64,000 nucleotides of DNA from Cryobacterium sp. GrIS_2_6 (GCF_035984545.1 NZ_JAXCHP010000001.1:186001-250000); one strand, 5' to 3'. Shown: positions 50,652-60,395, numbered from the stretch's first letter. Notes: generated from the sequence alone by a model not told the origin. A program made the numbers and translations.

Positions 50652-53600
50652 GTGTTCCTGCTTGACCCTGTCACCGTCGTGTACTCGGCGAGCGACCTGA
50701 GCGCGGCCGCGGTCTGCGAATGGGCCGTGATGCGCCGGCTCGACGCCCGCCTCGGGCGGATCGACCCGGTTCCGGACCCCACGGACGCGATGCTCGCGCG
50801 CACCGCGGAACTGGGCGACGCCCACGAGCTGCGGATGCTGAACCGGCTCCGTTCGTCCGGGCCCGTGGTCGAGATCGAGCGTCCGGCCCGCGCCGAGCGT
50901 GCTGCGATGCTCGAAGCCGCCCGGCTCAGCGCCGAGGCCCTCCGCACCGGCGCCGCGGTGGTGTTCCAGGCCGCCTTCTTCGACGGGCGTTTCCTCGGGT
51001 ACGCGGACTTCATCATCCGCTCGCCGGAGCAGGGCGATACGACGGGAGTCGCCCCGGCGGGCCCGAGCTATGAGGTCTACGACACGAAACTGGCCCGCTC
51101 GGCCACGGTGACCGCGCTGCTGCAACTCGCGGCGTACAGCGACCAGTTGGAACGCCTCGGCATCCGCACCGGCGACCGGGTGCACCTCCTGCTCGGAGAC
51201 GGGCGCACGAGTTCGCACCGGCTGGCCGACATCCTGACGGTGTACCGGGCCAGGAGGGCCAGGCTCGAGGGCCTGATCGACGAACGCCTCGCCGACGCCG
51301 CGCCGACCCCCTGGGGCGACCCCCGGTACGTCGCCTGCGGACGCTGCGCGGTCTGTGAGGAGCAGGTGCAACTGCACCGGGATGTGCTCCTGGTCGCCCG
51401 GCTGCGGCTCGCCCAGCGTGCCCGCCTGCGCGCTGCGGGGATCGGGACGATCGAGGAGCTCGCCGCGTCTACGGGGCCCGTCGCCGGGATCACCGATTCG
51501 ACGCTCGCGACCCTGCGCGCACAGGCCCGGCTTCAGCTCGATCCGCACCCCGGCCGACCGCTCGCCTGGCAGGTGACCAACCCGCCGGCGCTCGCTGCAC
51601 TGCCGCGGCCGAGCCAGGGGGATATCTTCTTCGACTTCGAGGGCGACCCCCTGTACCAGGAGGGAGCGGACGACGCCTCCGCCGGGACCATCGTATGGGG
51701 CCTCGACTACCTGTTCGGCCTCCTCGAAGCCGACGACACCTTCCGCGCCTTCTGGGCGCACAACTACGCCGAGGAACGCCAGGCCCTCATCGACTTCCTC
51801 GCCTACGTGCACGAACGCCGGGAACGCTACCCCGGCCTGCACATCTACCACTACGCCCCCTACGAGCGCACCCATCTGCTCAGCCTCGCCGCCCGGCACG
51901 GCGTCGGAGAGGACGCCGTCGACGACCTGCTCCGCAACCACGTGCTCGTCGACCTGTACCCGATCGTGCGGCAGGGCCTTCGGGTCGGCAGCCGCAGCTA
52001 CTCGCTCAAGAAGCTCGAGCCGCTGTACATGGGGGAGAAGGCCAGGGAGGGCGTCGACAACGCCGCAGACTCGATCGCCGAGTACGCGCGCGCGGGCGAG
52101 CTCTTCGCCGCCGGCGAGACGGATGCCGCTGCGGCCGTCCTCGAGGACATCGCGCGGTACAACGCTTACGACTGCCGGTCGACGCGGCGGCTGCGGGACT
52201 GGCTCCTCGACCGGGTCGCGGACGACGGTGCCTTCGACAACGGTGCCGCCGGACGCCTCGATGCCGCGGGCGATGCCGGCGTCGCGGCTCGTGCCGGCGA
52301 GCTCGCGATCGCGGTCCCCGAGCGGGAACCCGACCCGGTCTACCTCGAACTGACGGCCCTGCTCGAACAGGTGCCGCCGACCGGCCGCACGAGCGACGAG
52401 ACCGCGCTCGCCCTCGCGGCCGCGGCCATCGACTACCATCGCCGCGAACAGAAATCGTTCTGGTGGGACCACTTCGCCAGGCTCGCGTCGCCCCTCGAGG
52501 ACTGGTCGGACACCAGGGACGTCTTCTCGGTCGTGCGGGCCACCGTCGAGATCGGCTGGCACCGCGAGGGCAGGCAGGTCCTCGACCGACGCCTGCTCCG
52601 GCTCGAGGGCACCCCGGCGCCCGGAAGCTCACTCAAGGCCGGGCAACAGCCGTTCCTCGTCTACGACCCGCCGTATCCGCCGATCCGGCGGAGCAACGAG
52701 CCGGGCGCCCGCACCGCCCACAACAAGGCAACCATCGTGCAGGTGGGCGACGACGGCGGATTCGGCGGCGCCCTCGACGGAGGTGCCCTCGACGACGGCG
52801 TGATCTTCGTCGACGAGATCCTTGAACGCGACGCGCCCCACCACGACGCACTCCCTGTCTACCTCACTCCGGGAACCCCGCCGCAGCCCGGCAGCCAGGT
52901 CGGCGCGATCTCCCAGTGGGGCGGGGCCGTGCTGTCCGCATGGCCGCTGCCGCTCGCGGATGCCGCGTTCGACATCCTGCGCCGGGTGCCGCCGAGACTG
53001 CGCGCGGGCGCCACCCTGCCTGTCGTTACCGCAGGAGACACCCAGGGTGCCATCCGCGATGCCGTGCTGGCCCTCGATCACTCTTACCTTGCCGTCCAAG
53101 GGCCGCCCGGAACCGGGAAGACCTTCGTCGGCTCGCGGGTGATCGCCGACCTCGTGGTCCGGCACGGCTGGCGGATCGGCGTCGTCGCGCAATCGCATGC
53201 GGCCGTCGAGAACATGCTGCGCGCGGTGGTCGAGGCGGGTGCCGGGGTCGGGCTCGACCCGGACCGCGTCGGCAAAAGGCCGAAGAAGGGCGAAGAAGGC
53301 ACTGCCGTTCCGTGGCGCGCTCTCGATGTCAAGGGTCTCGCCGCTTTCACCGGCCGGTCGGACGGCTGGGTACTCGGCGGGACGGCCTGGGACTTCAGCA
53401 ACGCCGACCGGATCCCGCGTGGCTCCCTCGATCTGCTCGTGATCGACGAAGCCGGGCAGTACTCCTTCGCGAGCACGATCGCCGCGGCCGTCTCGGCGGA
53501 GCGGCTGCTGCTTCTCGGCGACCCGCAGCAGTTGCCGCAGGTAAGCCAGGGCACGCACCCCGAACCCGTCGACCTCTCCGCGCTCGGCTGGCTCACGGAC

Positions 53601-54224
53601 GGGCATCGGGTGCTCCCCGCCGAGCTCGGGTACTTCCTCGCGACCAGCTGGCGGATGCACCCGGCCGTCTGTGCTCCAGTTTCGGCGCTCTCCTACGAGG
53701 GTAAACTCCGCTCGCACCCCTCCGACCGTGCCCTGGCCGGGGTCGAACCCGGGCTGCATCCCGTGCCGGTGCGCCACACCGACAACGCGACCTCGTCGAT
53801 CGAAGAAGCGGATGTCGTGGTCGGGCTCGTGCGGGACGCCATCGGCCGGCCGTGGACATCCGCCGGGCGAACCGCCCCGCTCGGGGCGGCGGACGTGATC
53901 GTGGTCGCTCCATACAACGCCCAGGTCGCCCTGATCAGGGAACGACTCCGGGCGGCCGGCCTCTCCTCGGTCCCGGTCGGCACGGTCGACAAATTCCAGG
54001 GCAGGGAGGCCGCGGTCGCGATCGTCTCGCTCGCGGCGTCGTCCGCGGAGGAGGTGCCGCGCGGCCTCGAATTCCTGCTGCTCGCGAACCGGCTCAACGT
54101 CGCCATCTCGCGCGCCCAGTGGGCGGCGTGGCTCGTCTACTCGCCCGCGCTCACGGACTCGCTGCCGCACAGTGTCGAGGCGCTCGCCCAGTTGAGCGCT
54201 TTCATCACACTCGTCGGCTCGTAG
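50652..54224 (+). CDS. TM0106-family RecB-like nuclease fused to UvrD/Upf1-like helicase
   Basis: A 1190-residue protein. The N-terminal half has the TM0106/RecB-like nuclease features (YSASDLSAAAVCEWAVMRRL, a YDTKLARSA segment with the active-site Asp and Lys, and four cysteines in CGRCAVCEEQ near 220-230). A DEDDh-like segment with FFDFEGDP follows near 320. The C-terminal half is a superfamily 1 DNA2/Upf1 helicase with QGPPGTGKTFVGS near 816, VIDEAGQYSFAS, GDPQQLPQV and VGTVDKFQGREA. GTG 50652 has GGGAGG five bases upstream. The protein likely processes DNA ends or RNA-DNA structures in repair. Confidence 0.93.
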   Translation: MFLLDPVTVVYSASDLSAAAVCEWAVMRRLDARLGRIDPVPDPTDAMLARTAELGDAHELRMLNRLRSSGPVVEIERPARAERAAMLEAARLSAEALRTGAAVVFQAAFFDGRFLGYADFIIRSPEQGDTTGVAPAGPSYEVYDTKLARSATVTALLQLAAYSDQLERLGIRTGDRVHLLLGDGRTSSHRLADILTVYRARRARLEGLIDERLADAAPTPWGDPRYVACGRCAVCEEQVQLHRDVLLVARLRLAQRARLRAAGIGTIEELAASTGPVAGITDSTLATLRAQARLQLDPHPGRPLAWQVTNPPALAALPRPSQGDIFFDFEGDPLYQEGADDASAGTIVWGLDYLFGLLEADDTFRAFWAHNYAEERQALIDFLAYVHERRERYPGLHIYHYAPYERTHLLSLAARHGVGEDAVDDLLRNHVLVDLYPIVRQGLRVGSRSYSLKKLEPLYMGEKAREGVDNAADSIAEYARAGELFAAGETDAAAAVLEDIARYNAYDCRSTRRLRDWLLDRVADDGAFDNGAAGRLDAAGDAGVAARAGELAIAVPEREPDPVYLELTALLEQVPPTGRTSDETALALAAAAIDYHRREQKSFWWDHFARLASPLEDWSDTRDVFSVVRATVEIGWHREGRQVLDRRLLRLEGTPAPGSSLKAGQQPFLVYDPPYPPIRRSNEPGARTAHNKATIVQVGDDGGFGGALDGGALDDGVIFVDEILERDAPHHDALPVYLTPGTPPQPGSQVGAISQWGGAVLSAWPLPLADAAFDILRRVPPRLRAGATLPVVTAGDTQGAIRDAVLALDHSYLAVQGPPGTGKTFVGSRVIADLVVRHGWRIGVVAQSHAAVENMLRAVVEAGAGVGLDPDRVGKRPKKGEEGTAVPWRALDVKGLAAFTGRSDGWVLGGTAWDFSNADRIPRGSLDLLVIDEAGQYSFASTIAAAVSAERLLLLGDPQQLPQVSQGTHPEPVDLSALGWLTDGHRVLPAELGYFLATSWRMHPAVCAPVSALSYEGKLRSHPSDRALAGVEPGLHPVPVRHTDNATSSIEEADVVVGLVRDAIGRPWTSAGRTAPLGAADVIVVAPYNAQVALIRERLRAAGLSSVPVGTVDKFQGREAAVAIVSLAASSAEEVPRGLEFLLLANRLNVAISRAQWAAWLVYSPALTDSLPHSVEALAQLSAFITLVGS

Positions 54225-54241
54225 ACCAGAGACGAGCACAC

Positions 54242-54279
54242 AAAAAAAGGAAGCACCCCCGACTACCGAGGGTGCTTCC
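54242..54279 (-). terminator. Rho-independent terminator of the PTS cluster
   Basis: GGAAGCACCC at 54249-54258 and GGGTGCTTCC at 54270-54279 form a 10-bp perfect stem. Read on the minus strand it is followed by seven T residues (54248-54242). It lies 19 bases after the ptsH stop and is the clearest intrinsic terminator in the window. Confidence 0.95.
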
Positions 54280-54297
54280 TGTTCTTCCGGTGGAGTA

Positions 54298-54576
54298 TTA
54301 CTCGGCGTCGAGGTCCGTCTCGAGGATTTTGACGAGGGCTTCGAGCGCCTCGTCGGCGCCGTCGCCTTCCGCGCGCAGCACGACGACGTCGCCGTTGGCC
54401 GCACCGAGGCTCATCAGGCTCAGGATGCTCGAGGCGTCCATGGCGTCTTCAGCAGACTCGCCCTCCATCGCGATGGTGACCTCGATCGGTAGTTCGCCGA
54501 CGGCGGCCGCAAAAATGGACGCGGGACGGGCATGCAGGCCGACTCGGCTGGCAATGGTGGCTGTGCGTTCGGACAT
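54298..54576 (-). CDS. ptsH: HPr phosphocarrier protein
   Basis: A 92-residue HPr that passes phosphate from Enzyme I to the sugar-specific IIA domains. The active His15 is in GLHARPAS, and a serine at the regulatory position (Ser50 in SSILSLMSL) is present. This matches HPr kinase-type regulation in Gram-positives, though actinobacteria often lack the kinase. It is the last gene of the fruR-fruK-fruA-ptsI-ptsH cluster and 90 bases after ptsI. A clear terminator follows. Confidence 0.97.
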   Translation of the reverse strand: MSERTATIASRVGLHARPASIFAAAVGELPIEVTIAMEGESAEDAMDASSILSLMSLGAANGDVVVLRAEGDGADEALEALVKILETDLDAE

Positions 54577-54666
54577 AATTCCTCCTGGTTGATACTCGAC
54601 GACGGTCGTGCTCGACGATACTGCGGGCTGACTGGAGTGGTGCGGGGAGCGGCTACGCGTGTGCGG

Positions 54667-56355
54667 TTACAGACCCAACTCTTCAAGTATGGGCAATCCG
54701 GCGCGCACGCGCTTGCGGGCCTCGGTCGGATTCGGCGCGGACACCGCGAGGACCGCGAGCTTCTTGGCATCGTCGAGGGTGACGGACTTCAGCACGGCTC
54801 CGACCGCGGAGAGCGAACGGGAGGTCATCGACAGGGTTGCGACCCCGAGACCGACGAGCACGACGGCGAGCACGGGATCGGCCGCGGCCTCGCCGCAGAC
54901 GCCGACGGGCTTGTTGTTGCCCTCGGCGATCGAGCCTTCGACGGTCAGTCCGATGAGCTTCAGCACGGCAGGCTGCCACGGGGAGTTCAGCGCGGCGAGA
55001 GTGCCGAGCTGGCGGTCAGCTGCCATCGTGTACTGGGTAAGGTCGTTCGTGCCGAGGCTGACGAAGTCGACTTCACCGAGGATCCGGTCCGCGAGGAGCG
55101 CGGCGGAGGGGACCTCGACCATGACGCCGGGGATCTTGAGCCCTGCGGTGGCACACATCGCAGCGAACTCCGCGGCTTCCTCCGGCGTCGCGATCATCGG
55201 GGCCATCACCCAGACGCTGGTCGAGGAACCTTCGGCGGCCTGGGCGATCGCGGTGAGCTGGCGGGCCAGCACCCCAGGAGTGGTCAGGTCGGTGCGGTAT
55301 CCGCGCACGCCGAGTGAGGGGTTGGGCTCGCTCGTGTCGGTCAGGAACGGCAGCGGCTTGTCGGCGCCGGCGTCGAGGGTGCGCACGACGACCTTCTGGC
55401 CGGGGAACGCGTCGAACACGCCCCGGTAGGCGATGACCTGTTCTTCGATCGTGGGCTCGGTCTCGCGCTCGAGGAAGCAGAACTCGGTGCGGAGCAGTCC
55501 GACGCCCTGGGCGCCGGCTTCGGCGGCCTTGAGAGCGTCCTTGGCCCCGCCGACGTTGGCGAGCAGGGGGACGAGGTGGCCGTCCGCGGTGCGTCCGTTG
55601 CCATCGAAGACGGCGAGGATCGCTGCGGCGGTCTTCCAGGCTTCCACGGCGGCGATTTCCTCGGCGCCGGGCTCGAGGGAGAGGAAGCCGGCCGCGCCGT
55701 CCACGTACACCTCGATGCCGTCTTCGAGGGCGTCGACGCCGGGGGCTGCGACGACGGCCGGGAGGCCGAGGGCGCGGGCGATGATCGCGGTGTGGGACTG
55801 CGGCCCACCACCGGAGGTGACGAGGGCGAGGATCTTCTCCGGGTCCAGGGTCGCGGTGTCAGCGGGGGCGAGATCCTCGGCAACAAGGATGAAGGGTGCA
55901 TCGGCGAGGGGGATGCCCGGCGCGGGCACTCCGCGCAGCTCGGCCACGATGCGGGCGCGTACGTCGAGGACGTCCGTGGCCCGTTCGGCCATGTAACCGC
56001 CGAGGTTGATCAGCATCTCGGCGACGGAGGCGCCGGATTCCCAGATCGCGCGCTCGGCAGAGGTGCCCGTTTTGATGAGCTTGACCGCGGCCTTGATCAG
56101 CATCGGGTCGGTCGCCATCAGCGCGGTGGCCTCGAGAACGGCCTTGCTTGCACCCGTCGCTCCGGCGGCACGGTTCTGTAATTCGGTCTGCACGGTCTTC
56201 GCGGAGGAGCGCAGCAGATCGGAGGCGGCATCCGCTGACAGCGACGCAGCCAATCGTTCTCCGGCCGGGGGTTCACTGACCGGTTTGGGCATCTGCCGAA
56301 TCGATCCGATGATCCGCCCGGGACTGACGCCCACGCCGGAGAAGTTCTGCTGCAC
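54667..56355 (-). CDS. ptsI: PTS Enzyme I, phosphoenolpyruvate-protein phosphotransferase
   Basis: A 562-residue general PTS enzyme that autophosphorylates from phosphoenolpyruvate and hands phosphate to HPr. The active-site His is near residue 187 in GGPQSHTAIIARALGLPAV. The PEP-binding barrel has GVGLLRTEFCFL, GVRGYRTDL, MVEVPSAALLADRI and the signature SLGTNDLTQYTMAADR. It starts with GTG at 56355 with GAGG upstream. A hairpin separates it from fruA, so ptsI-ptsH may also have its own promoter. A small inverted repeat (CGTGGG/CCCACG, 56375-56395) lies just before it. Confidence 0.96.
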   Translation of the reverse strand: MQQNFSGVGVSPGRIIGSIRQMPKPVSEPPAGERLAASLSADAASDLLRSSAKTVQTELQNRAAGATGASKAVLEATALMATDPMLIKAAVKLIKTGTSAERAIWESGASVAEMLINLGGYMAERATDVLDVRARIVAELRGVPAPGIPLADAPFILVAEDLAPADTATLDPEKILALVTSGGGPQSHTAIIARALGLPAVVAAPGVDALEDGIEVYVDGAAGFLSLEPGAEEIAAVEAWKTAAAILAVFDGNGRTADGHLVPLLANVGGAKDALKAAEAGAQGVGLLRTEFCFLERETEPTIEEQVIAYRGVFDAFPGQKVVVRTLDAGADKPLPFLTDTSEPNPSLGVRGYRTDLTTPGVLARQLTAIAQAAEGSSTSVWVMAPMIATPEEAAEFAAMCATAGLKIPGVMVEVPSAALLADRILGEVDFVSLGTNDLTQYTMAADRQLGTLAALNSPWQPAVLKLIGLTVEGSIAEGNNKPVGVCGEAAADPVLAVVLVGLGVATLSMTSRSLSAVGAVLKSVTLDDAKKLAVLAVSAPNPTEARKRVRAGLPILEELGL

Positions 56356-56408
56356 GGTTTAACCTCTATTCTCGCGTGGGAATTGATTGCCCACGGTAAC
56401 GATATTAC

Positions 56409-56443
56409 GCGGCGACCGACGCGCATCGCGTATCGGTCGCCGC
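56409..56443. terminator. strong hairpin between fruA and ptsI
   Basis: GCGGCGACCGA at 56409-56419 and TCGGTCGCCGC at 56433-56443 form an 11-bp perfect stem with a 13-base loop. No T-tract follows on the minus strand, so it could be an I-shaped terminator that lowers read-through into ptsI-ptsH or an mRNA-stabilising element. Confidence 0.65.
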
Positions 56444-56474
56444 GCTTTCATGCGGTGATGTCAGTTTTGTGCGC

Positions 56475-58466
56475 TCAGACGGTGACCAAAACCGGGGCTT
56501 CTACTGCCGCGGGAGCCTTTTTGGTGGTGTACCTCTTCAGTGCGATGACGGCGACGCCGGCGACGACAGTGCCGATTGCGATCGCCAGGGCGAAGAGCGC
56601 GAAGCTGTCGATCGCGAAGAACACGAAGATACCGCCGTGCGGGGCCTTGCTCGTGACACCCCAGGCCATGGACAGGGCGCCCGTGACACCGGCACCGAGC
56701 ATGCTCGCCGGGATCACGCGCAGCGGGTCTGCCGCCGCGAACGGGATGGCGCCCTCGGAGATGAAGGACGCACCGAGCAGCCAGGCCGCCTTGCCGTTCT
56801 CACGTTCGATCGGGCTGAACAGCTTCTTGTCGAGCACGGTGGCCAGGGCCATCGCGAGCGGCGGAACCATTCCGGCGGCCATCACGGCGGCCATGATCTG
56901 CCACGGAGCCTGGTTGACCACGGTCGCGGTGCCGAGTCCGGCGACGGCGAAGGCGTATGCAACCTTGTTGACCGGGCCGCCGAGGTCGAAGCCCATCATC
57001 AGTCCGAGGATCAGTCCGAGGACGATCGCCGCTGCGCCGCTCATCCCGGTGAGCCAGGTGTTCAGCGCGGCGGTGAGCCAGGCGATCGGACCACCGAGCA
57101 CGAGGAACATCAACCCGGAGGCGACGATCGACGCGACGAGCGGGATGATCACGACGGGCATCAGGCTGCGGAGCCAGCGCGGAACGTTGAGCCGCGCGAA
57201 GCTGGCCGCTGCGACACCGGCGAGCAGGCCGCCGGCGATGCCGCCGAGGAAGCCGGCACCCATGAAGCCTGCGACGGCGCCCGCGACGAACCCGGGGGCG
57301 ATTCCGGGGCGGTCGGCGATCGCATAGGCGATGTAGCCGGAGAGCGCCGGGACCAGGAAGCCCATTGACAGGGCGCCGATCTTGAAGAAGACCGCGCCGA
57401 GGTAGATCGCGAGGCCGCCGTCCGGCAGATTGAAGAGGCTGTTCTGCAGGGTGACGACGTCGGCGATCTTGGTGATCTCATAGCCGCCGAGGAGGAAGCC
57501 GAGTGCGATGAGCAGGCCTCCGCCTGCCACGAACGGAATCATGTAGCTGACACCGGTGAGGAGTGCGCGCTTGACCTTCTGGCCGAAGTGCTCATTCTTC
57601 TCGTCGACCTCGGCGGCACCTGCGGTTCCGCCGACGCGGCGGGCGTTCGGGTTCTGGGAGGCTGCGATCGCGTCCGCGATGAGCTTGGCCGGCTCGTCGA
57701 TGCCGCGCTTGACCGGAACCTGGATGACGGGCTTGCCCGCGAAGCGCTCACGGCCGCGCACGTCGACGTCGACCGCGAAGATCACCGCGTCGGCTGCGGC
57801 GATGACCGCGGGGTCGAGCATGGTGAGGCCGGCAGAGCCCTGGGTCTCGACCTGTATCTCGACGCCGGCGGCTTCCGCGGCGGCAGAGAGGGCCTCAGCG
57901 GCCATGTAGGTGTGCGCGATACCGGTGGGGCAGGCAGTGACGGCGACGAGGCGCTTGACGCCGGTCGCGACGGATGCCGCGGGGGCTGCAGTGCCGCCGC
58001 CGACAGCGACGGGAACGGGGGAGACGACGTTTGTGACGAGCTCGACGATCTCTGCGGGCGTCGTGGCTGCGCGCAGGGCGGCCGTGAACGCGGGCTTCAT
58101 CAGCGAGCGGGAGAGCTTCGCCAGGATCTTAAGGTGTTCCTGGTCCGCGCCGGCCGGCGCGGCGATCAGGAAGACCAGGTCGGCGGGGCCGTCTCCTGCG
58201 CCGAAGTCGACCGGGGTCGACAGGCGGGCGAGCGCGAGGGTCGGCTCGGTAACGGCTGCGGAACGGCAATGCGGGATGGCCAGACCGCCCGGGATGCCGG
58301 TGGCCGTCTTCGCTTCGCGGGCGAGAGCATCCGCGTACAGGCTCTCGATCTCGGTGGCCCGGCCTGCGCCGACAACGAGCTCGGCGAGTCGCCGGATGAC
58401 GCTCGAGGGAGCGGCTCCGAGGTTCTTATCCAGAGCGACGAGCTCCGGGGTGATCAGTGCACTCAC
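56475..58466 (-). CDS. fruA: PTS fructose transporter subunit IIABC
   Basis: A 663-residue fusion that imports fructose and phosphorylates it to fructose-1-phosphate. Residues 1-150 are IIA with His66 in AIPHCRSAAV. Residues about 165-265 are IIB with the active Cys near 178 in VTACPTGIAHTYMAAEAL. Residues about 305-645 are the membrane IIC domain (LLTGVSYMIPFVAGGGLLIALGF in order and later helices, with GAGFLGGIAGGLLAG). The start at 58466 overlaps the fruK stop. The order A-B-C is common in actinobacteria. Confidence 0.96.
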   Translation of the reverse strand: MSALITPELVALDKNLGAAPSSVIRRLAELVVGAGRATEIESLYADALAREAKTATGIPGGLAIPHCRSAAVTEPTLALARLSTPVDFGAGDGPADLVFLIAAPAGADQEHLKILAKLSRSLMKPAFTAALRAATTPAEIVELVTNVVSPVPVAVGGGTAAPAASVATGVKRLVAVTACPTGIAHTYMAAEALSAAAEAAGVEIQVETQGSAGLTMLDPAVIAAADAVIFAVDVDVRGRERFAGKPVIQVPVKRGIDEPAKLIADAIAASQNPNARRVGGTAGAAEVDEKNEHFGQKVKRALLTGVSYMIPFVAGGGLLIALGFLLGGYEITKIADVVTLQNSLFNLPDGGLAIYLGAVFFKIGALSMGFLVPALSGYIAYAIADRPGIAPGFVAGAVAGFMGAGFLGGIAGGLLAGVAAASFARLNVPRWLRSLMPVVIIPLVASIVASGLMFLVLGGPIAWLTAALNTWLTGMSGAAAIVLGLILGLMMGFDLGGPVNKVAYAFAVAGLGTATVVNQAPWQIMAAVMAAGMVPPLAMALATVLDKKLFSPIERENGKAAWLLGASFISEGAIPFAAADPLRVIPASMLGAGVTGALSMAWGVTSKAPHGGIFVFFAIDSFALFALAIAIGTVVAGVAVIALKRYTTKKAPAAVEAPVLVTV

Positions 58467-59431
58467 TGGACATCCTCCTTTGGATGGGTCAGCTGCGTCA
58501 CGGTGACGTCGCTGGGCTTTGTTTGGTTCAGTGCCGGAACGGTTGATCCGGGCAAAGATGCGGCTGCGGCCCCGTGGGCTGCTGCCTGGCGGAGCGCATC
58601 GGGGGCGCTGCCACCGGCCAGGTTGCTCAGCAGGAAGCCGGCCAGCGACGAGTCGCCGGCGCCGACGGTGCTCACGGCGACCATGGGCGGCGTCTGGGCG
58701 AGCCAGGATCCGTCCCTGGTCGTCAACACGGCACCCTGGGCGCCGAGCGTGGCGAGGACCGCGCCGACGCCGCCGGCCACGAGGCGAGCGGATGCCGTTG
58801 CGACGAGTGACGGATTGCCCTCGAGCGCTTCGGCGTCCGGGATTCCGGTGAGTTCGGCGAGTTCCTCGCCGTTCGGCTTGATCAGGTCTGGGCCGGCGCT
58901 CACTGCCGCGGCGAAGGGGGCGCCGGACGAATCGACGGCGACCTTCGGCGCCGCTGAGCCGTAGCGGGCGCGCAGCCGGCGGATGATGTCGGCGTAGAAA
59001 TCGACGGGAGCTCCCGGGGGAAGCGAGCCCGCGAGCACGACCCAGCCTGCTCCATCCGCCCGGTCGAGCACGAGATCGATGAGTTCGGTCTGTTGCGCGG
59101 GGGTCAGCACAGGACCGGGCACGTTGACCTTGGTCGTGGTGCCGTCCGGCTCCGTGATCGCGACATTGCTGCGGATGCTTGCGCCGATCGGCATGCCGAG
59201 GTGCGGGATGCCCGCATCGGAGAGCGCGATGAGCACAGGATCGAGGGCGTCGCCGGGCAGGATCGCGAGGCTCTCCACGCCGGAGGCCTCAAGGGCGCGG
59301 CAGATGTTGACGCCCTTGCCCCCCGGCTCGACATGGCTCGCCACGGCGCGCTGCACCTCGCCGCGGGCGAGGACGCCGTCGAGCGAGATCGTGCGGTCCA
59401 GGCTCGGATTCGGGGTAAGCGTGATGATCAC
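58463..59431 (-). CDS. fruK: 1-phosphofructokinase
   Basis: A 322-residue PfkB-family kinase that converts fructose-1-phosphate to fructose-1,6-bisphosphate. The start TLTPNPSLDRTISLDG, the VEPGGKGVNICRALEASG motif near 38-53, VVLAGSLPPGAP and the catalytic GAGDSSLAGFLLS near 258-268 are diagnostic. It overlaps fruR by four bases at its 5' end and fruA by four bases at its 3' end, so all three are translationally coupled. Confidence 0.96.
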   Translation of the reverse strand: MIITLTPNPSLDRTISLDGVLARGEVQRAVASHVEPGGKGVNICRALEASGVESLAILPGDALDPVLIALSDAGIPHLGMPIGASIRSNVAITEPDGTTTKVNVPGPVLTPAQQTELIDLVLDRADGAGWVVLAGSLPPGAPVDFYADIIRRLRARYGSAAPKVAVDSSGAPFAAAVSAGPDLIKPNGEELAELTGIPDAEALEGNPSLVATASARLVAGGVGAVLATLGAQGAVLTTRDGSWLAQTPPMVAVSTVGAGDSSLAGFLLSNLAGGSAPDALRQAAAHGAAAASLPGSTVPALNQTKPSDVTVTQLTHPKEDVQ

Positions 59432-60216
59432 GCGATCACAACCTCTACGTCAGCCGCGGCCAGGGCCGCGGAAAGTTCCGGTGATGGGAGGGCATCCGTG
59501 ATGAGCACGTCGATGTCGCCGAGCGCGGCGAACCGCACCAGGGTCTCTTCGTCGAGCTTGGTGGAATCGGCGAGCGCGACGACGAGCCGTGCCGATCGGA
59601 CGATGGCGGTCTTGACAGACGATTCGACGAGGTCGGGGGTGCTCAGGCCGAAGATGGCATGCACGCCGTTGGCGCCGATGAATGCGATATCGGGGCGGAG
59701 TCCCTCGAGCTGGGCGATCGTGCTCTGGCCGACGACGGCGCGGGTCAGGCCACGGACGCGACCGCCGAGGAGATGGAGATGGATTTCCTCGTTGCCGGCG
59801 AGCTTGTATGCGATCGGAACGGCGTTCGTGATGACGAGGAGCTGGTCGTCGGGTCCGGCGGATGTCCAGTCGGCGAGGCGGTCGGCGAGGAGTTCGGTGG
59901 TGGTGCCGGCGTCGAGGATGATCGACCCGGACTGGCTGGTCGGGATCATCGCGAACGCGGCAGCGGCGATGCGTTCCTTCTCGTCGTGTCGCTGGGTCTG
60001 CCGTTCGGCCAGGCTGGGCTCGGAGAGGCTGAGGCGGTCGAGGGCAACGGCCCCGCCGTGGACTCGACGCAACTGCCGGGAGCCTTCGAGCGTATCGAGG
60101 TCGCGGCGCACTGTTTCCGGGGTGATGTCGAAGCGGGTTGCGAGTTCATTGACGGTGACCCGGCTGGCTTCGCTGACGAGTTCGGCGATCAGCGCCTGCC
60201 GTTCTTCCGCAAACAT
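59428..60216 (-). CDS. fruR: DeoR/GlpR family repressor of the fructose operon
   Basis: A 262-residue regulator. The N-terminal helix-turn-helix has MFAEERQALIAELV and TVNELATRFDITPETVRRDLDTLE in order, the DeoR signature. The sugar-phosphate-sensing domain has ILDAGTTTELLADRL, VVGQSTIAQL and VVALADSTKLDEETLVRF. The start ATG 60216 has GAGGAGG five bases upstream; the longer frame to 60324 would cross the promoter. It should be released by fructose-1-phosphate or fructose-1,6-bisphosphate and control the whole cluster, of which it is the first gene. Confidence 0.94.
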   Translation of the reverse strand: MFAEERQALIAELVSEASRVTVNELATRFDITPETVRRDLDTLEGSRQLRRVHGGAVALDRLSLSEPSLAERQTQRHDEKERIAAAAFAMIPTSQSGSIILDAGTTTELLADRLADWTSAGPDDQLLVITNAVPIAYKLAGNEEIHLHLLGGRVRGLTRAVVGQSTIAQLEGLRPDIAFIGANGVHAIFGLSTPDLVESSVKTAIVRSARLVVALADSTKLDEETLVRFAALGDIDVLITDALPSPELSAALAAADVEVVIA

Positions 60217-60285
60217 GATACCTCCTCGTCTTTGAGTGACCCCCCGCCACTGCGCGGCCCGATCGCTTCGATCAGGATTGTCTAC

Positions 60286-60327
60286 ACGATATCTGTGTTT
60301 CTTTTTGTTTGTCAAGGAAAACACAGA
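60286..60327 (-). promoter_or_regulatory. fructose operon promoter with overlapping operator
   Basis: On the minus strand a perfect TTGACA (-35, at 60310-60315) is followed after 18 bases by TATCGT (-10, at 60286-60291). The inverted repeat TCTGTGTTT (60292-60300) and AAACACAGA (60319-60327) brackets the -35 box, so a bound repressor would block the promoter. FruR is the likely ligand. The region is unusually AT-rich for this DNA. Confidence 0.75.
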
Positions 60328-60395
60328 AGAACAAAGATAGATGCTGTGGGCGGGCCGATCGGTCCGTGTCGGTGCTGGACGGTAGCGTGACGATC

